From contig JBBRWA010000021.1 in the NCBI GenBank assembly GCA_038246345.1, positions 1 through 33,428 on the forward strand: a DNA stretch of 33,428 nucleotides, read 5' to 3'. Made by a program: the position numbers and the translations under genes. The DNA is from M3007 sp038246345. Its GTDB lineage: Bacteria; Bacteroidota; Bacteroidia; Chitinophagales; Saprospiraceae. The notes below the pieces were generated by a model. That model did not search any database. It saw nothing but the letters and a program-made list of their open reading frames with translations, and was not told the DNA's origin. How positions within the stretch are numbered: the first letter of the stretch is position 1; the number at the start of each line of letters is the position of its first letter. Positions 7,379 through 13,895 of the stretch are shown piece by piece.

Positions 7379-8814
7379 AATATAGCCATCCCCTCCTCAA
7401 TCTCCCCTTCATTCGTAGACCCAAACCCCAACCGCGTTGCATTCAGCTGCTGCCCGTAATGGCTGCCATCCGAAATCCAAAGCCCGTTTTCGCGACATTT
7501 CTGCGCGGTTTTCAGCAGCGGAAATGCCTTGTCGAAGGTTGCCCAAACGGCGAGTCCGCCCGTAGGTTTGCTGAATTCTATGACGTGGCCCAGTTCGGAT
7601 TGCAGCATGGCACAAAACAAATCGCGGCGGGCATGGTACACCTTTTGTGCTTTTTTCAGGTGTCGTTGCATGTCGCCATCTTTAAACAGTACCGCCACGG
7701 CGGCTTCCAGAAGGTTGTCGCCCTGGCGGTCGATGATGCGGCGCAGGTTGGCCATGGCTTCGATGACCGCAGCTGGAGCCACGACATAGCCAATGCGCAA
7801 AGCCGGAGAGAATACCTTGCTGAGGGAACCCACGTACACCACATTCCTGCCCGCATCCGCTGCTGCTAGTGGTAAAATCGGACTGCTGTTGTAGTGAAAA
7901 TCGAAGTCATAATCGTCTTCCAAGATGCAAAACCCGTATTGCTGGGCCAGTTGCAGCAGGCGCAATCGCCGATCGGCGGGCATGATAACCGTGGTGGGAT
8001 GGTGGTGGTGCGGGGTCACATACACCATGCGGACCGGCGTTTTTTTGCACAATGCTTCGATGGCATCTACGTCAATGCCGCAGGCATCTACGGGCACGGT
8101 ACGCATGTCGGCGCCCGCCTGCTGGATGATCAGGTTGCAGGAGGTGTACGACACTTCGCCGACGATGACCACCTCTCCAGGCTGCACAATACATTTTACG
8201 GCCAAATGAATGGCCATCATGGTGCCGCGGGTAATCAGTACATTTTCAGGGCCGATGGGCAGGGCCCGGCTTTCGCGCAGGTACTCGGTCATGACCTCCC
8301 GCAGCGAAGGTTCACCGGTAGTTTCGCCATAAAACAACAGGTTTTTCCGAAAACCCTTGCGCAAGCTGCTGCGGTAAGCCCGACTCAGGGCATCCCAGGG
8401 CGCGAGCCGCACGTCCGGAAATCCATCGTTGAAAGCCAGGGCGTTGGAGCCTTTGTAAATCGGCAGCGCCAGTAGCGGATCGGCGGTGAAGGAATACCCG
8501 GGTTGATGGTTTTTTTCCCGGGTTTTAAAATGCTCCAAGGGTCGCGGTTTTATTTCCGGCAGCTTTTCACTGACAAAAGTGCCGCGCGAACTTTGGGTTT
8601 CCAGCCAGCCTTGCGCCAATAGCTCCTCATAAGCTGCCACCACCGTTTTCCGGTGCAAACCCAGCATGGTTGCCATAGCCCTGCTCCCTGGCAATTGTGC
8701 GCCCACGGGAATAATACCCTGACGGATATTATCGCTTAAGCTGCTGGCTATTTGTAAAAAAATGGGCGTTTTAGCCGATTTATCGATGGAAATAAGGGTA
8801 GCGTAAGGCAACAT
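7351..8814 (-). CDS. MocR/PdxR-type transcriptional regulator (GntR HTH + aminotransferase fold)
   Basis: 487 residues from the ATG at 8814. An upstream in-frame ATG at 8844 lies beyond the promoter element at 8834-8841 and is rejected. Residues about 15-82 form a GntR-type winged helix (LSDNIRQGIIPVGAQLPGSR ... LEELL-like helix ... SSRGTFV). A fold-type I aminotransferase domain follows, with the PLP aspartate region ILEDDYDFDFHY and the PLP lysine in GSLSKVFSPALR (about K333). Such proteins sense PLP or related vitamers and control vitamin B6 or amino-acid genes. It is divergent from a pyridoxamine-phosphate-oxidase-like gene, its most likely target, and a palindrome lies between them. The last residues are encoded by a repeat array, so the original C-terminus may have been replaced. 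Confidence 0.9.
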   Translation of the reverse strand: MLPYATLISIDKSAKTPIFLQIASSLSDNIRQGIIPVGAQLPGSRAMATMLGLHRKTVVAAYEELLAQGWLETQSSRGTFVSEKLPEIKPRPLEHFKTREKNHQPGYSFTADPLLALPIYKGSNALAFNDGFPDVRLAPWDALSRAYRSSLRKGFRKNLLFYGETTGEPSLREVMTEYLRESRALPIGPENVLITRGTMMAIHLAVKCIVQPGEVVIVGEVSYTSCNLIIQQAGADMRTVPVDACGIDVDAIEALCKKTPVRMVYVTPHHHHPTTVIMPADRRLRLLQLAQQYGFCILEDDYDFDFHYNSSPILPLAAADAGRNVVYVGSLSKVFSPALRIGYVVAPAAVIEAMANLRRIIDRQGDNLLEAAVAVLFKDGDMQRHLKKAQKVYHARRDLFCAMLQSELGHVIEFSKPTGGLAVWATFDKAFPLLKTAQKCRENGLWISDGSHYGQQLNATRLGFGSTNEGEIEEGMAILSAELGVRN

Positions 8815-8833
8815 AGCGCAGTCATTTATTCCG

Positions 8834-8841
8834 CAAAGGTG
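8834..8841 (-). promoter_or_regulatory. Candidate -7 element CACCTTTG of the MocR gene
   Basis: Seven of eight bases match TAnnTTTG on the minus strand, 20 nt before the ATG at 8814. The position fits the spacing seen at other genes in this window and fixes the start choice. Confidence 0.5.
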
Positions 8842-8859
8842 CAACTTATTTCAAAAATT

Positions 8860-8900
8860 GGACTACCGACTATTTAGAAACCGGATGGTTCTGGTAGTCC
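8860..8900. promoter_or_regulatory. Candidate MocR operator: inverted repeat GGACTACC / GGTAGTCC
   Basis: GGACTACC (8860-8867) and GGTAGTCC (8893-8900) are perfect inverse complements. Between them lies a smaller AACC/GGTT pair (8879-8882, 8887-8890). Known MocR-type regulators bind paired direct or inverted boxes between themselves and their target. The arms sit near the expected -33 regions of the two divergent promoters, so binding could control both genes. Function is inferred. Confidence 0.55.
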
Positions 8901-8910
8901 GAAGTGCTCG

Positions 8911-8918
8911 TAGCTTTG
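8911..8918 (+). promoter_or_regulatory. -7 element TAGCTTTG of the flavoprotein gene
   Basis: Perfect match to the Bacteroidota consensus TAnnTTTG, 24 nt before the ATG at 8942 and 10 nt downstream of the right palindrome arm. Confidence 0.55.
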
Positions 8919-8941
8919 TGCCATCAAAATGATCTATTGCC

Positions 8942-9640
8942 ATGAAAAAATCAAGCTTACCCCGCAACCCCAGCTCTTTTCATTTGAAAACAAAATCCTC
9001 CCGCATCCAAGGCAGCCGCTACTACCCCAAGCGCTACGACCTTGATCCCAACACCCGCAACGTCATTTTGGACGAAGGCCTGGTCTGCCACGTCGCTTTT
9101 AATATTGACAACCAGCCTTTTATCATTCCAACGGGTTATTGTCGGGTCGATGACACGCTGTACCTGCATGGCTCCGTGGGCAGTCATTTTTTCATGCAGA
9201 TGGCGAAGGGAATCCCTTTGTGCATCAGCGTGACCATCGTGGACGGACTCGTGCTGGCGCGTTCGGTATTCCACCATTCCATGAATTATCGCTCCGTGGT
9301 GGCGTTTGGAAAAGGCCGCTTGGTGGACTCGGATGAAGAGCGCTGGTTGGCGGCTGAAAAGTTTACGGAACACGTCATCCCTGGGCGTTGGGCAGAAGCG
9401 CGACAACCAAGTGCCAGCGATATGAAAAAGACCATGTTCATCGCCGTGGAAATAGAGGAGGCATCCGTCAAGCTCCGGGATGGTGGCGTGGGCGACGACC
9501 CGGAAGACATGGATTTGGACGTATGGGCGGGGGTGCTGCCGCTACAGATTATGCCGTTTGAACCTATGAGCGACGAATCGGGGAAGCCTGGTTTAGCGGT
9601 GCCTGCTTATGTGCATGATTATAATAGATCGTTTTTTTAA
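8942..9640 (+). CDS. Pyridoxamine 5'-phosphate oxidase-like flavin-binding protein
   Basis: 232 residues. The central part (about 30-190) shows the split-barrel flavin-binding fold of the COG3467/PNPOx-like family: ARGLV-like LDEGLVCHVAF, PFIIPTGYCRVDDTLYLHG, and the SVVAFGKGRLV strand. Such proteins bind FMN and often act on pyridoxamine phosphate or nitro compounds; the true substrate is not visible. Its position, divergent from a MocR-type PLP-sensing regulator with a shared palindromic site, suggests a role in vitamin B6 handling. The start is supported by a perfect promoter element 24 nt upstream. A long palindromic repeat begins exactly at the stop codon, so the 3' end may have been touched by that element. 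Confidence 0.85.
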   Translation: MKKSSLPRNPSSFHLKTKSSRIQGSRYYPKRYDLDPNTRNVILDEGLVCHVAFNIDNQPFIIPTGYCRVDDTLYLHGSVGSHFFMQMAKGIPLCISVTIVDGLVLARSVFHHSMNYRSVVAFGKGRLVDSDEERWLAAEKFTEHVIPGRWAEARQPSASDMKKTMFIAVEIEEASVKLRDGGVGDDPEDMDLDVWAGVLPLQIMPFEPMSDESGKPGLAVPAYVHDYNRSFF

Positions 9641-9870
9641 CACATAGACACATAGGGACATAGAAAACATAGTACAATACCCGTACACGACGTGAAAAAT
9701 TTTCGCGCACAACGCCAAAACGACCACAAGGGAAAAGGCTTCGCTCTTGGTTGTTTCAAGGGGGGGTGACCAAAAGCATCTCGGCATTGCGGTCGTTGTG
9801 GCGTTGTGCGCGAAAATTTATGTCGTGTTTGTCGTGCTATGTTTTCTATGTTCCTATGTGTCTGTATGTT
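9640..9870. repeat. ~230-bp imperfect palindrome with ACATAG words
   Basis: The left arm (about 9640-9729) and right arm (about 9786-9870) are inverse complements over roughly 85 nt at about 80% by eye. Matching blocks include ACATAGAAAACATAG and ATTTTCGCGCACAACGCC. The outer ends contain tandem ACATAG words. About 60 nt of loop separates the arms. No frame inside looks coding. It fits a non-autonomous palindromic element between the flavoprotein and the broken transporter gene. Confidence 0.7.
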
Positions 9871-9903
9871 GAAAAATATATACGTTTACAAAACCCTCTG
9901 TCC

Positions 9904-10806
9904 ATGGAAACAAATCCATCCTGTACCAAATGGCTTTACCTTACACTGTTATCCCTAATTTGGGGCAGCAGCTTTATCCTGATAAAAAAAGGCTTGACGG
10001 GCTTCGGCTACTTTGAGGCGGCAACCACTCGTTTGATGTCGGTGGAAGTACAAAGTGCGGTAGCTGCCATGCTGAACGGCCTAACGCCTGTTTTTACATT
10101 TGTATTTTCCATCATCATTTTCAAAATAGCCTTCAAAGCCAACCAAGTATTGGGCATGTTGCTGGGCCTGGCTTGTGCGATTTTATTGGCGATCGAGCGT
10201 TCAGACTCCGAACTATCCTTCAACTGGCACGCTAGTGCCGAGTCCACCAGTTGGCGTATGAATCTGGCGGCCATATTTTCCACGCATCTTCGTTACTCGT
10301 CGGTTAAAATGTCCCGCATTTCGCCCTTCTCGCGCCTTGATGAGTGAAAAATCTGCCTTCGCATATTCATACGCCAACTGGTGGACTCGGCACTGGCCTG
10401 ATTATTTTGGCTGCTATGTGTTATGGATTTAACATTAACCTGATAAAACAGCGCTTGTCGCATATCCCGGCGTTTACGCTGGGGAGCGTCACGGTAGCCC
10501 TGGCCGGCACCATGGCTTTTGTTTTTGGTTTTTTACCGAATCTCGGCAACTACCATCCTTCGCAAATTCAATGGATGCCCTTACTTTCGCTGGTGACGCT
10601 CGGGGTATTCGGCACTGCCATTGACCCAATTATTTCAATACAGATTAATCAAAGACACCTCTGCCCTTTTTGCCAGTTCCACCACCTACATCATTCCGGT
10701 GGTCGCTGTTTTCTGGGCTATTGTCGATGGGGAACAATTTCATTTGGTACACGCAGTGAGTATTGTGGGGATTTTGGGGGCGGTGGTGCTTATTCGCAAA
10801 AGCTAA
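9904..10806 (+). pseudogene. Broken DMT-superfamily (EamA) transporter gene
   Basis: The ATG at 9904 starts METNPSCTKWLYLTLLSLIW, a typical EamA first helix (SLIWGSSFILIKKGL). Three lesions follow. At about 10040 the frame jumps from TTRLM to VEVQSAVAAMLNGLTPVFTF, so about 50 residues covering helices 2-3 seem lost in frame. At 10234-10394 a 161-bp palindrome is inserted; joining 10233 to 10395 restores the frame and gives the expected WHAGLIILAAMCYGFN. At about 10620 one extra base shifts the frame; removing it gives GTALTQLFQYRLIKDTSALF and an intact end at 10806 (GAVVLIRKS). The original would have been a ten-helix inner-membrane metabolite exporter. With three lesions it is very probably dead. 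Confidence 0.85.
10234..10394. mobile_element. 161-bp MITE-like element with perfect 30-bp terminal inverted repeats
   Basis: The ends 10234-10263 and 10365-10394 are perfect inverse complements over 30 nt, beginning AGTGCCGAGTCCACCAG. The roughly 100 nt between them contain no plausible gene. It lies inside the EamA gene, and precise removal of 161 bp restores that reading frame. A 2-bp CT duplication (10232-10233 and 10393-10394) is possible if the element is taken as 159 bp. The size, terminal repeats and lack of coding content fit a non-autonomous element moved by a transposase elsewhere in the genome. Confidence 0.75.
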
Positions 10807-10810
10807 AACT

Positions 10811-10957
10811 AAAGGGGTTTCACGGTTAAAGGGTTTACACGACCTGTTGTCAATTTTGAAATTGTCTTTCAAGGCCACGAACCAACCGCGTAAACCATGA
10901 AACCCTTTAACCATGAAACCCTGAAACCCTTTAACCCTTTAACCATGAAACCCCTTT
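10811..10957. repeat. Palindromic intergenic repeat, copy 1 (TGAAACC arms, conserved core)
   Basis: The outer ends AAAGGGGTTTCA and TGAAACCCCTTT are inverse complements. The inner core (10831-10896) starts GGTTTACACG and ends CGCGTAAACC, again inverse complements with one mismatch. The right arm is expanded into several TGAAACCCTTTAACCA-like words. The core matches the one at 13803-13865 along its whole length with two gaps. The acetyltransferase gene starts a few bases downstream. Confidence 0.7.
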
Positions 10958-10964
10958 TCGAAAT

Positions 10965-11474
10965 ATGGATTTTTTAAACAGTACCTCCGCCGATATTTCG
11001 GCCATCTTTAACTTGTACGGTGCGGCGGTAGCCCATCAAAAAGCAGTGTCAACAATGCACTGGCTGCCCTTTGATGAACAAATGGTATTACAGGAAATTG
11101 CTGAAGGACGGCAATGGAAAATCATGATTGATGGACAGATCGCCTGCATTTTCGTCACCACTTTTACCGATGCCGACATCTGGGGCGAGCGGGACAAGGA
11201 GCCTTCTATTTACTTCCACCGCATTGTGACTGATCCCGCTTTTCGGGGCAGAAAATTTGTGCAGGAAATTGTACAATGGGGCAAAGTTCTGGCTAAATCC
11301 GAGGGCAAACAGTACCTGCGATTGGATACCTGGAGCGATAACCCGAAGCTGAAGGAAGTGTACGAGGCTGCCGGATTTACCTTTCTGGGCATCGGGCCAC
11401 CAGCCAATCCTGCCGGGCTGCCGAAGCATTATTCTACGATTACTTTGGGGTATTTTGAGATGGGGGTGGAGTAG
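10965..11474 (+). CDS. GNAT-family N-acetyltransferase
   Basis: 169 residues. The core GNAT elements are visible: strand 4 and motif A in IYFHRIVTDPAFRGRKFVQE (about 86-105), with the acetyl-CoA pyrophosphate loop RGRKF, and motif B in LRLDTWSDNPKLKEVYEAAG followed by FTFLG. Length is normal for a single-domain enzyme that transfers an acetyl group from acetyl-CoA to an amine. The substrate cannot be inferred. The ATG sits just after a palindromic repeat, which may carry or have displaced its promoter; no TAnnTTTG element is seen close by. The neighbours do not suggest a pathway. Confidence 0.8.
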   Translation: MDFLNSTSADISAIFNLYGAAVAHQKAVSTMHWLPFDEQMVLQEIAEGRQWKIMIDGQIACIFVTTFTDADIWGERDKEPSIYFHRIVTDPAFRGRKFVQEIVQWGKVLAKSEGKQYLRLDTWSDNPKLKEVYEAAGFTFLGIGPPANPAGLPKHYSTITLGYFEMGVE

Positions 11475-11491
11475 TTATTGCTAAGACAGTG

Positions 11492-11692
11492 AACAACCCG
11501 AAACCTTGAAACCCGAAACCAACAACTTCAAGCGCACACGACGTGGACGGATGTTTACAACAAGACAACTCAGGGTAAGGGGACAAGGGGTATCAAGAAA
11601 TGCTACAGGAACGAACACTTCTTGATTATAACTGCTGCTCTACCAAGCCAATGAACAACCATGAAACCTGAAACCATGAAACCTGAAACCTC
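11492..11692. repeat. Intergenic GAAACC words without the palindrome core
   Basis: Between two convergent genes, clusters of CCTTGAAACC and CATGAAACCTGAAACC words lie at about 11498-11522 and 11660-11692. A weak 8-bp stem (ATCAAGAA at 11592-11599, TTCTTGAT at 11619-11626) lies between them. It might help end transcription, but the loop is 19 nt and there is no T-tract. Nothing else is visible. Confidence 0.45.
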
Positions 11693-11694
11693 TT

Positions 11695-12426
11695 TTATTG
11701 CCTCCCGTACGACTCAAAAAAACTCCTCCACCGCATTTGCAACACCCCAAAAATCGCTTCCCGAATTATTTTCAGCGACATTTTCGACTGCCCTTTTTCC
11801 CGATCCTTGAACGTAATGGGTACTTCACTAAGCTTAAAATCGAGGGAATAGGCAGCAAATTTCATGGCGATTTGGAAAGCATAACCGACAAAGCGAATTT
11901 TGTTCAGGTCCATGGTGGCCAGTACTTCCCGTTTGTAGCAAATAAAGCCTGCGGTTGGGTCAGCAACGGGCATCCAAAGGATCATGCTGGCATATAGGGA
12001 GGCACCCCTGGAAAGGATGATGCGGTCGGCGGGCCAATTTTCCAAATGTCCGCCACGGCAGTAGCGCGAACCGATGGCGACACCAGCACCTTCGTCGCGG
12101 CATTTGGCCAACAAGCGCGGCAGGTCGTCGGGATTGTGGGAGAAATCGGCATCCATTTCAAAAAAATAGCTGTAGTCGCGCTCCAAGCCCCATTTAAAGG
12201 CCATGATATAAGCCGTTCCCAGCCCAAGTTTTCCGGCGCGTTCGAGCAAATGCAGGCGCCCGGCAAATTCGGAAGCCTGTAAGTCGCGCACTATTTGAGC
12301 GGTTCCATCGGGAGAGCCGTCATCCACGATGAGCACGTGAAAGGGTTCAGGTTGCCTAAAGACAGCCCGGATGATGGCTTCCACATTCTCCAACTCATTG
12401 TATGTAGGGATGATGACAAGATACAT
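11695..12426 (-). CDS. Family 2 glycosyltransferase, polyprenol-phosphate mannosyltransferase-like
   Basis: 243 residues with the GT-A fold signature of dolichol-phosphate mannose synthase: VIIPTYNELENV at the start, VDDGSPDGT at about 34-42, the metal-binding MDADFSHNP with D92 and D94, and GSRYCRGG. The C-terminal FKDREKGQSKMS segment is also characteristic. There is no membrane helix at the end, so this is the short, soluble or peripheral form that transfers a sugar from a nucleotide donor to polyprenyl phosphate at the cytoplasmic face. It lies 53 nt downstream of the HD-PycTM gene on the same strand and may be co-transcribed with it. A degenerate promoter word also precedes it. Confidence 0.85.
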   Translation of the reverse strand: MYLVIIPTYNELENVEAIIRAVFRQPEPFHVLIVDDGSPDGTAQIVRDLQASEFAGRLHLLERAGKLGLGTAYIMAFKWGLERDYSYFFEMDADFSHNPDDLPRLLAKCRDEGAGVAIGSRYCRGGHLENWPADRIILSRGASLYASMILWMPVADPTAGFICYKREVLATMDLNKIRFVGYAFQIAMKFAAYSLDFKLSEVPITFKDREKGQSKMSLKIIREAIFGVLQMRWRSFFESYGRQ

Positions 12427-12450
12427 GATTAGGTTGATTTCCTCAAATCA

Positions 12451-12458
12451 GGAAGGTA
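12451..12458 (-). promoter_or_regulatory. Weak -7-like element TACCTTCC
   Basis: Six of eight bases match TAnnTTTG, 25 nt before the glycosyltransferase start. The position is right but the match is poor. Confidence 0.25.
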
Positions 12459-12479
12459 GCTTGAGTGTCAAAAAAAGGA

Positions 12480-13724
12480 TCATAGGGCAAAAGAGACAAC
12501 GACAAATGCCAGCATGGAGATAATGAGACCGTACATAAAAATGTTGTAGCAAATAATGAGATACCTATACTTTTTGGCCAAAACAATGCCTAAAAAAAAG
12601 AGGTCGCGGCTCATGGTACTGTACAAAAAATCTGGATCTGACAGCATTTCGTTGACACCCCATTGAAAATCATCGAGCGACATATTGTAAAAATTGCCAA
12701 AAAACAGCAAGTTGGCTTTTCGTTGTTTGATGGCCTCTCTGGTTACCGTTCCCTCTGTAATTTTTGGGCGGGTCGACAGGGTCGCAAATACCATAGAACC
12801 AAGGCAAGTTGCGGAGATCAGCACAACCGGGACGAATAACTTGACAGAAAACCCATCCACCAATTTAGGTAGCAAGTTGGAAACCAATATCGACAGCACA
12901 ATGGCATTGACAGACAACATTATGTTAGCCTTGCTATCGGCCATCGAGCTGAGGTTGGTATGCGTACGGTAAGTCGTGCGGTACATCGTTTCCACGCCCC
13001 GACCAAAACGCGCCATTTTCAATTCCGTTTCACTGTCGCGCAGCACCTTGCCGAGGTTGTTGTTTTTGGCTTCCCCTTTTTCATCAAGTAAGGACAACTC
13101 TTCCGCTGTGGGTGCCATATTGGGATTTAGGCGGCGTTTTTGTTTGAGCAGTTGCTGGATGTGTTTCGCTTTGCGTTTGTTGAGCATCCCTTGCGCCACC
13201 GTGGTATGATACTCATGGTTCATCAGGAAAGCAATCTCAAAGTCCACCCACTCCTGGTCGTTCATCAAGTTGTTGCGGGTCAGGGTAAATTCCTGCCGCA
13301 GCTTGCTGTTGCGCTCCCAATAGATTTTCATTCCCAGGTGACTGAGATCGGCATCACAAATAATTTGCTCGAGTAAGCTTTTGGGTGCTTGGGGCACCTT
13401 TGTAGCCCGAATACAAGCCAATACTTTTTCAAGTTCCGCATCCGAAATCTTATCCTTCAAAAAAGCACTTGCATTTGCGCAGCTGCGTTCTTCGTGGCTC
13501 TCAGGTCCTTGCGTATAGCCAGAATCGTGAAACCAGGTAGCCAGCAGCAGCAGCAGCATGTCACGATCGGCCAGTTTAAACCCTTCGCCAATCGTTTTGG
13601 CTGCCGATACCGTTTGAGCGGTATGTTCGGGATCGTGAAAAACATAGTTTGCGGAAAGGTGCTCAGCAAAAAATTGCTGTATATGGTTCTCCGTTTCTAT
13701 CAGCAGTTGCGCGTCAGTGGTCAT
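12480..13724 (-). CDS. HD phosphohydrolase domain fused to a Pycsar-effector-like (PycTM/DUF5706) membrane domain
   Basis: 414 residues. Residues about 10-200 form an HD domain: VFHDPEHT (H30, H34), LATWFHDSGYT with H66-D67, and ICDADLSHLG with D126. A charged linker (about 200-250) leads to a C-terminal domain with MADSKANIMLSVNAIVLSIL (about 261-280), a helix pair (about 268-288 and 296-317), and a final helix at about 388-412. The S-K-A-N motif before a helix and this helix arrangement are those of PycTM effectors, which respond to cCMP or cUMP and damage the membrane during phage infection. HD proteins can hydrolyse nucleotides, so this fusion might sense or remove a signal. No cyclase gene is adjacent, so the anti-phage role is unproven. 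A perfect promoter element lies 21 nt upstream of the start. Confidence 0.8.
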   Translation of the reverse strand: MTTDAQLLIETENHIQQFFAEHLSANYVFHDPEHTAQTVSAAKTIGEGFKLADRDMLLLLLATWFHDSGYTQGPESHEERSCANASAFLKDKISDAELEKVLACIRATKVPQAPKSLLEQIICDADLSHLGMKIYWERNSKLRQEFTLTRNNLMNDQEWVDFEIAFLMNHEYHTTVAQGMLNKRKAKHIQQLLKQKRRLNPNMAPTAEELSLLDEKGEAKNNNLGKVLRDSETELKMARFGRGVETMYRTTYRTHTNLSSMADSKANIMLSVNAIVLSILVSNLLPKLVDGFSVKLFVPVVLISATCLGSMVFATLSTRPKITEGTVTREAIKQRKANLLFFGNFYNMSLDDFQWGVNEMLSDPDFLYSTMSRDLFFLGIVLAKKYRYLIICYNIFMYGLIISMLAFVVVSFAL

Positions 13725-13744
13725 GTATCCGATTAGGTTGGGTG

Positions 13745-13752
13745 CAAAGGTA
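13745..13752 (-). promoter_or_regulatory. -7 promoter element TACCTTTG of the HD-PycTM gene
   Basis: Perfect TAnnTTTG in the wider context TATACCTTTGCACC, common before Bacteroidota genes, 21 nt before the ATG at 13724. It shows the gene has its own promoter and does not depend on the large gene upstream. Confidence 0.6.
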
Positions 13753-13760
13753 TAATTTTT

Positions 13761-13895
13761 AAGGGGTTTCGTTGTTTCAGGGTTTCAGGGTTTCAGGTTT
13801 CAGGTTTACGCGATCTGTTGTTAATTTTGAAATGGGTCCAAGGAAAAGAACAAATCGCGTAAACCTGAAACCTTAAACCTTGAAACCTAAAACCC
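13761..13895. repeat. Palindromic intergenic repeat, copy 2 (TTTCAGG arms, conserved core)
   Basis: The core (13803-13865) begins GGTTTACGCGAT and ends ATCGCGTAAACC, perfect 12-bp inverse complements. It aligns with the core at 10831-10896. Left of it are GGGTTTCA and GGTTTCA words, right of it CCTGAAACC and CCTTGAAACC words, again inverse complements. The right arm overlaps the stop codon (13887-13889) of the WD40/TPR gene, so that gene now ends inside the repeat. Confidence 0.7.
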
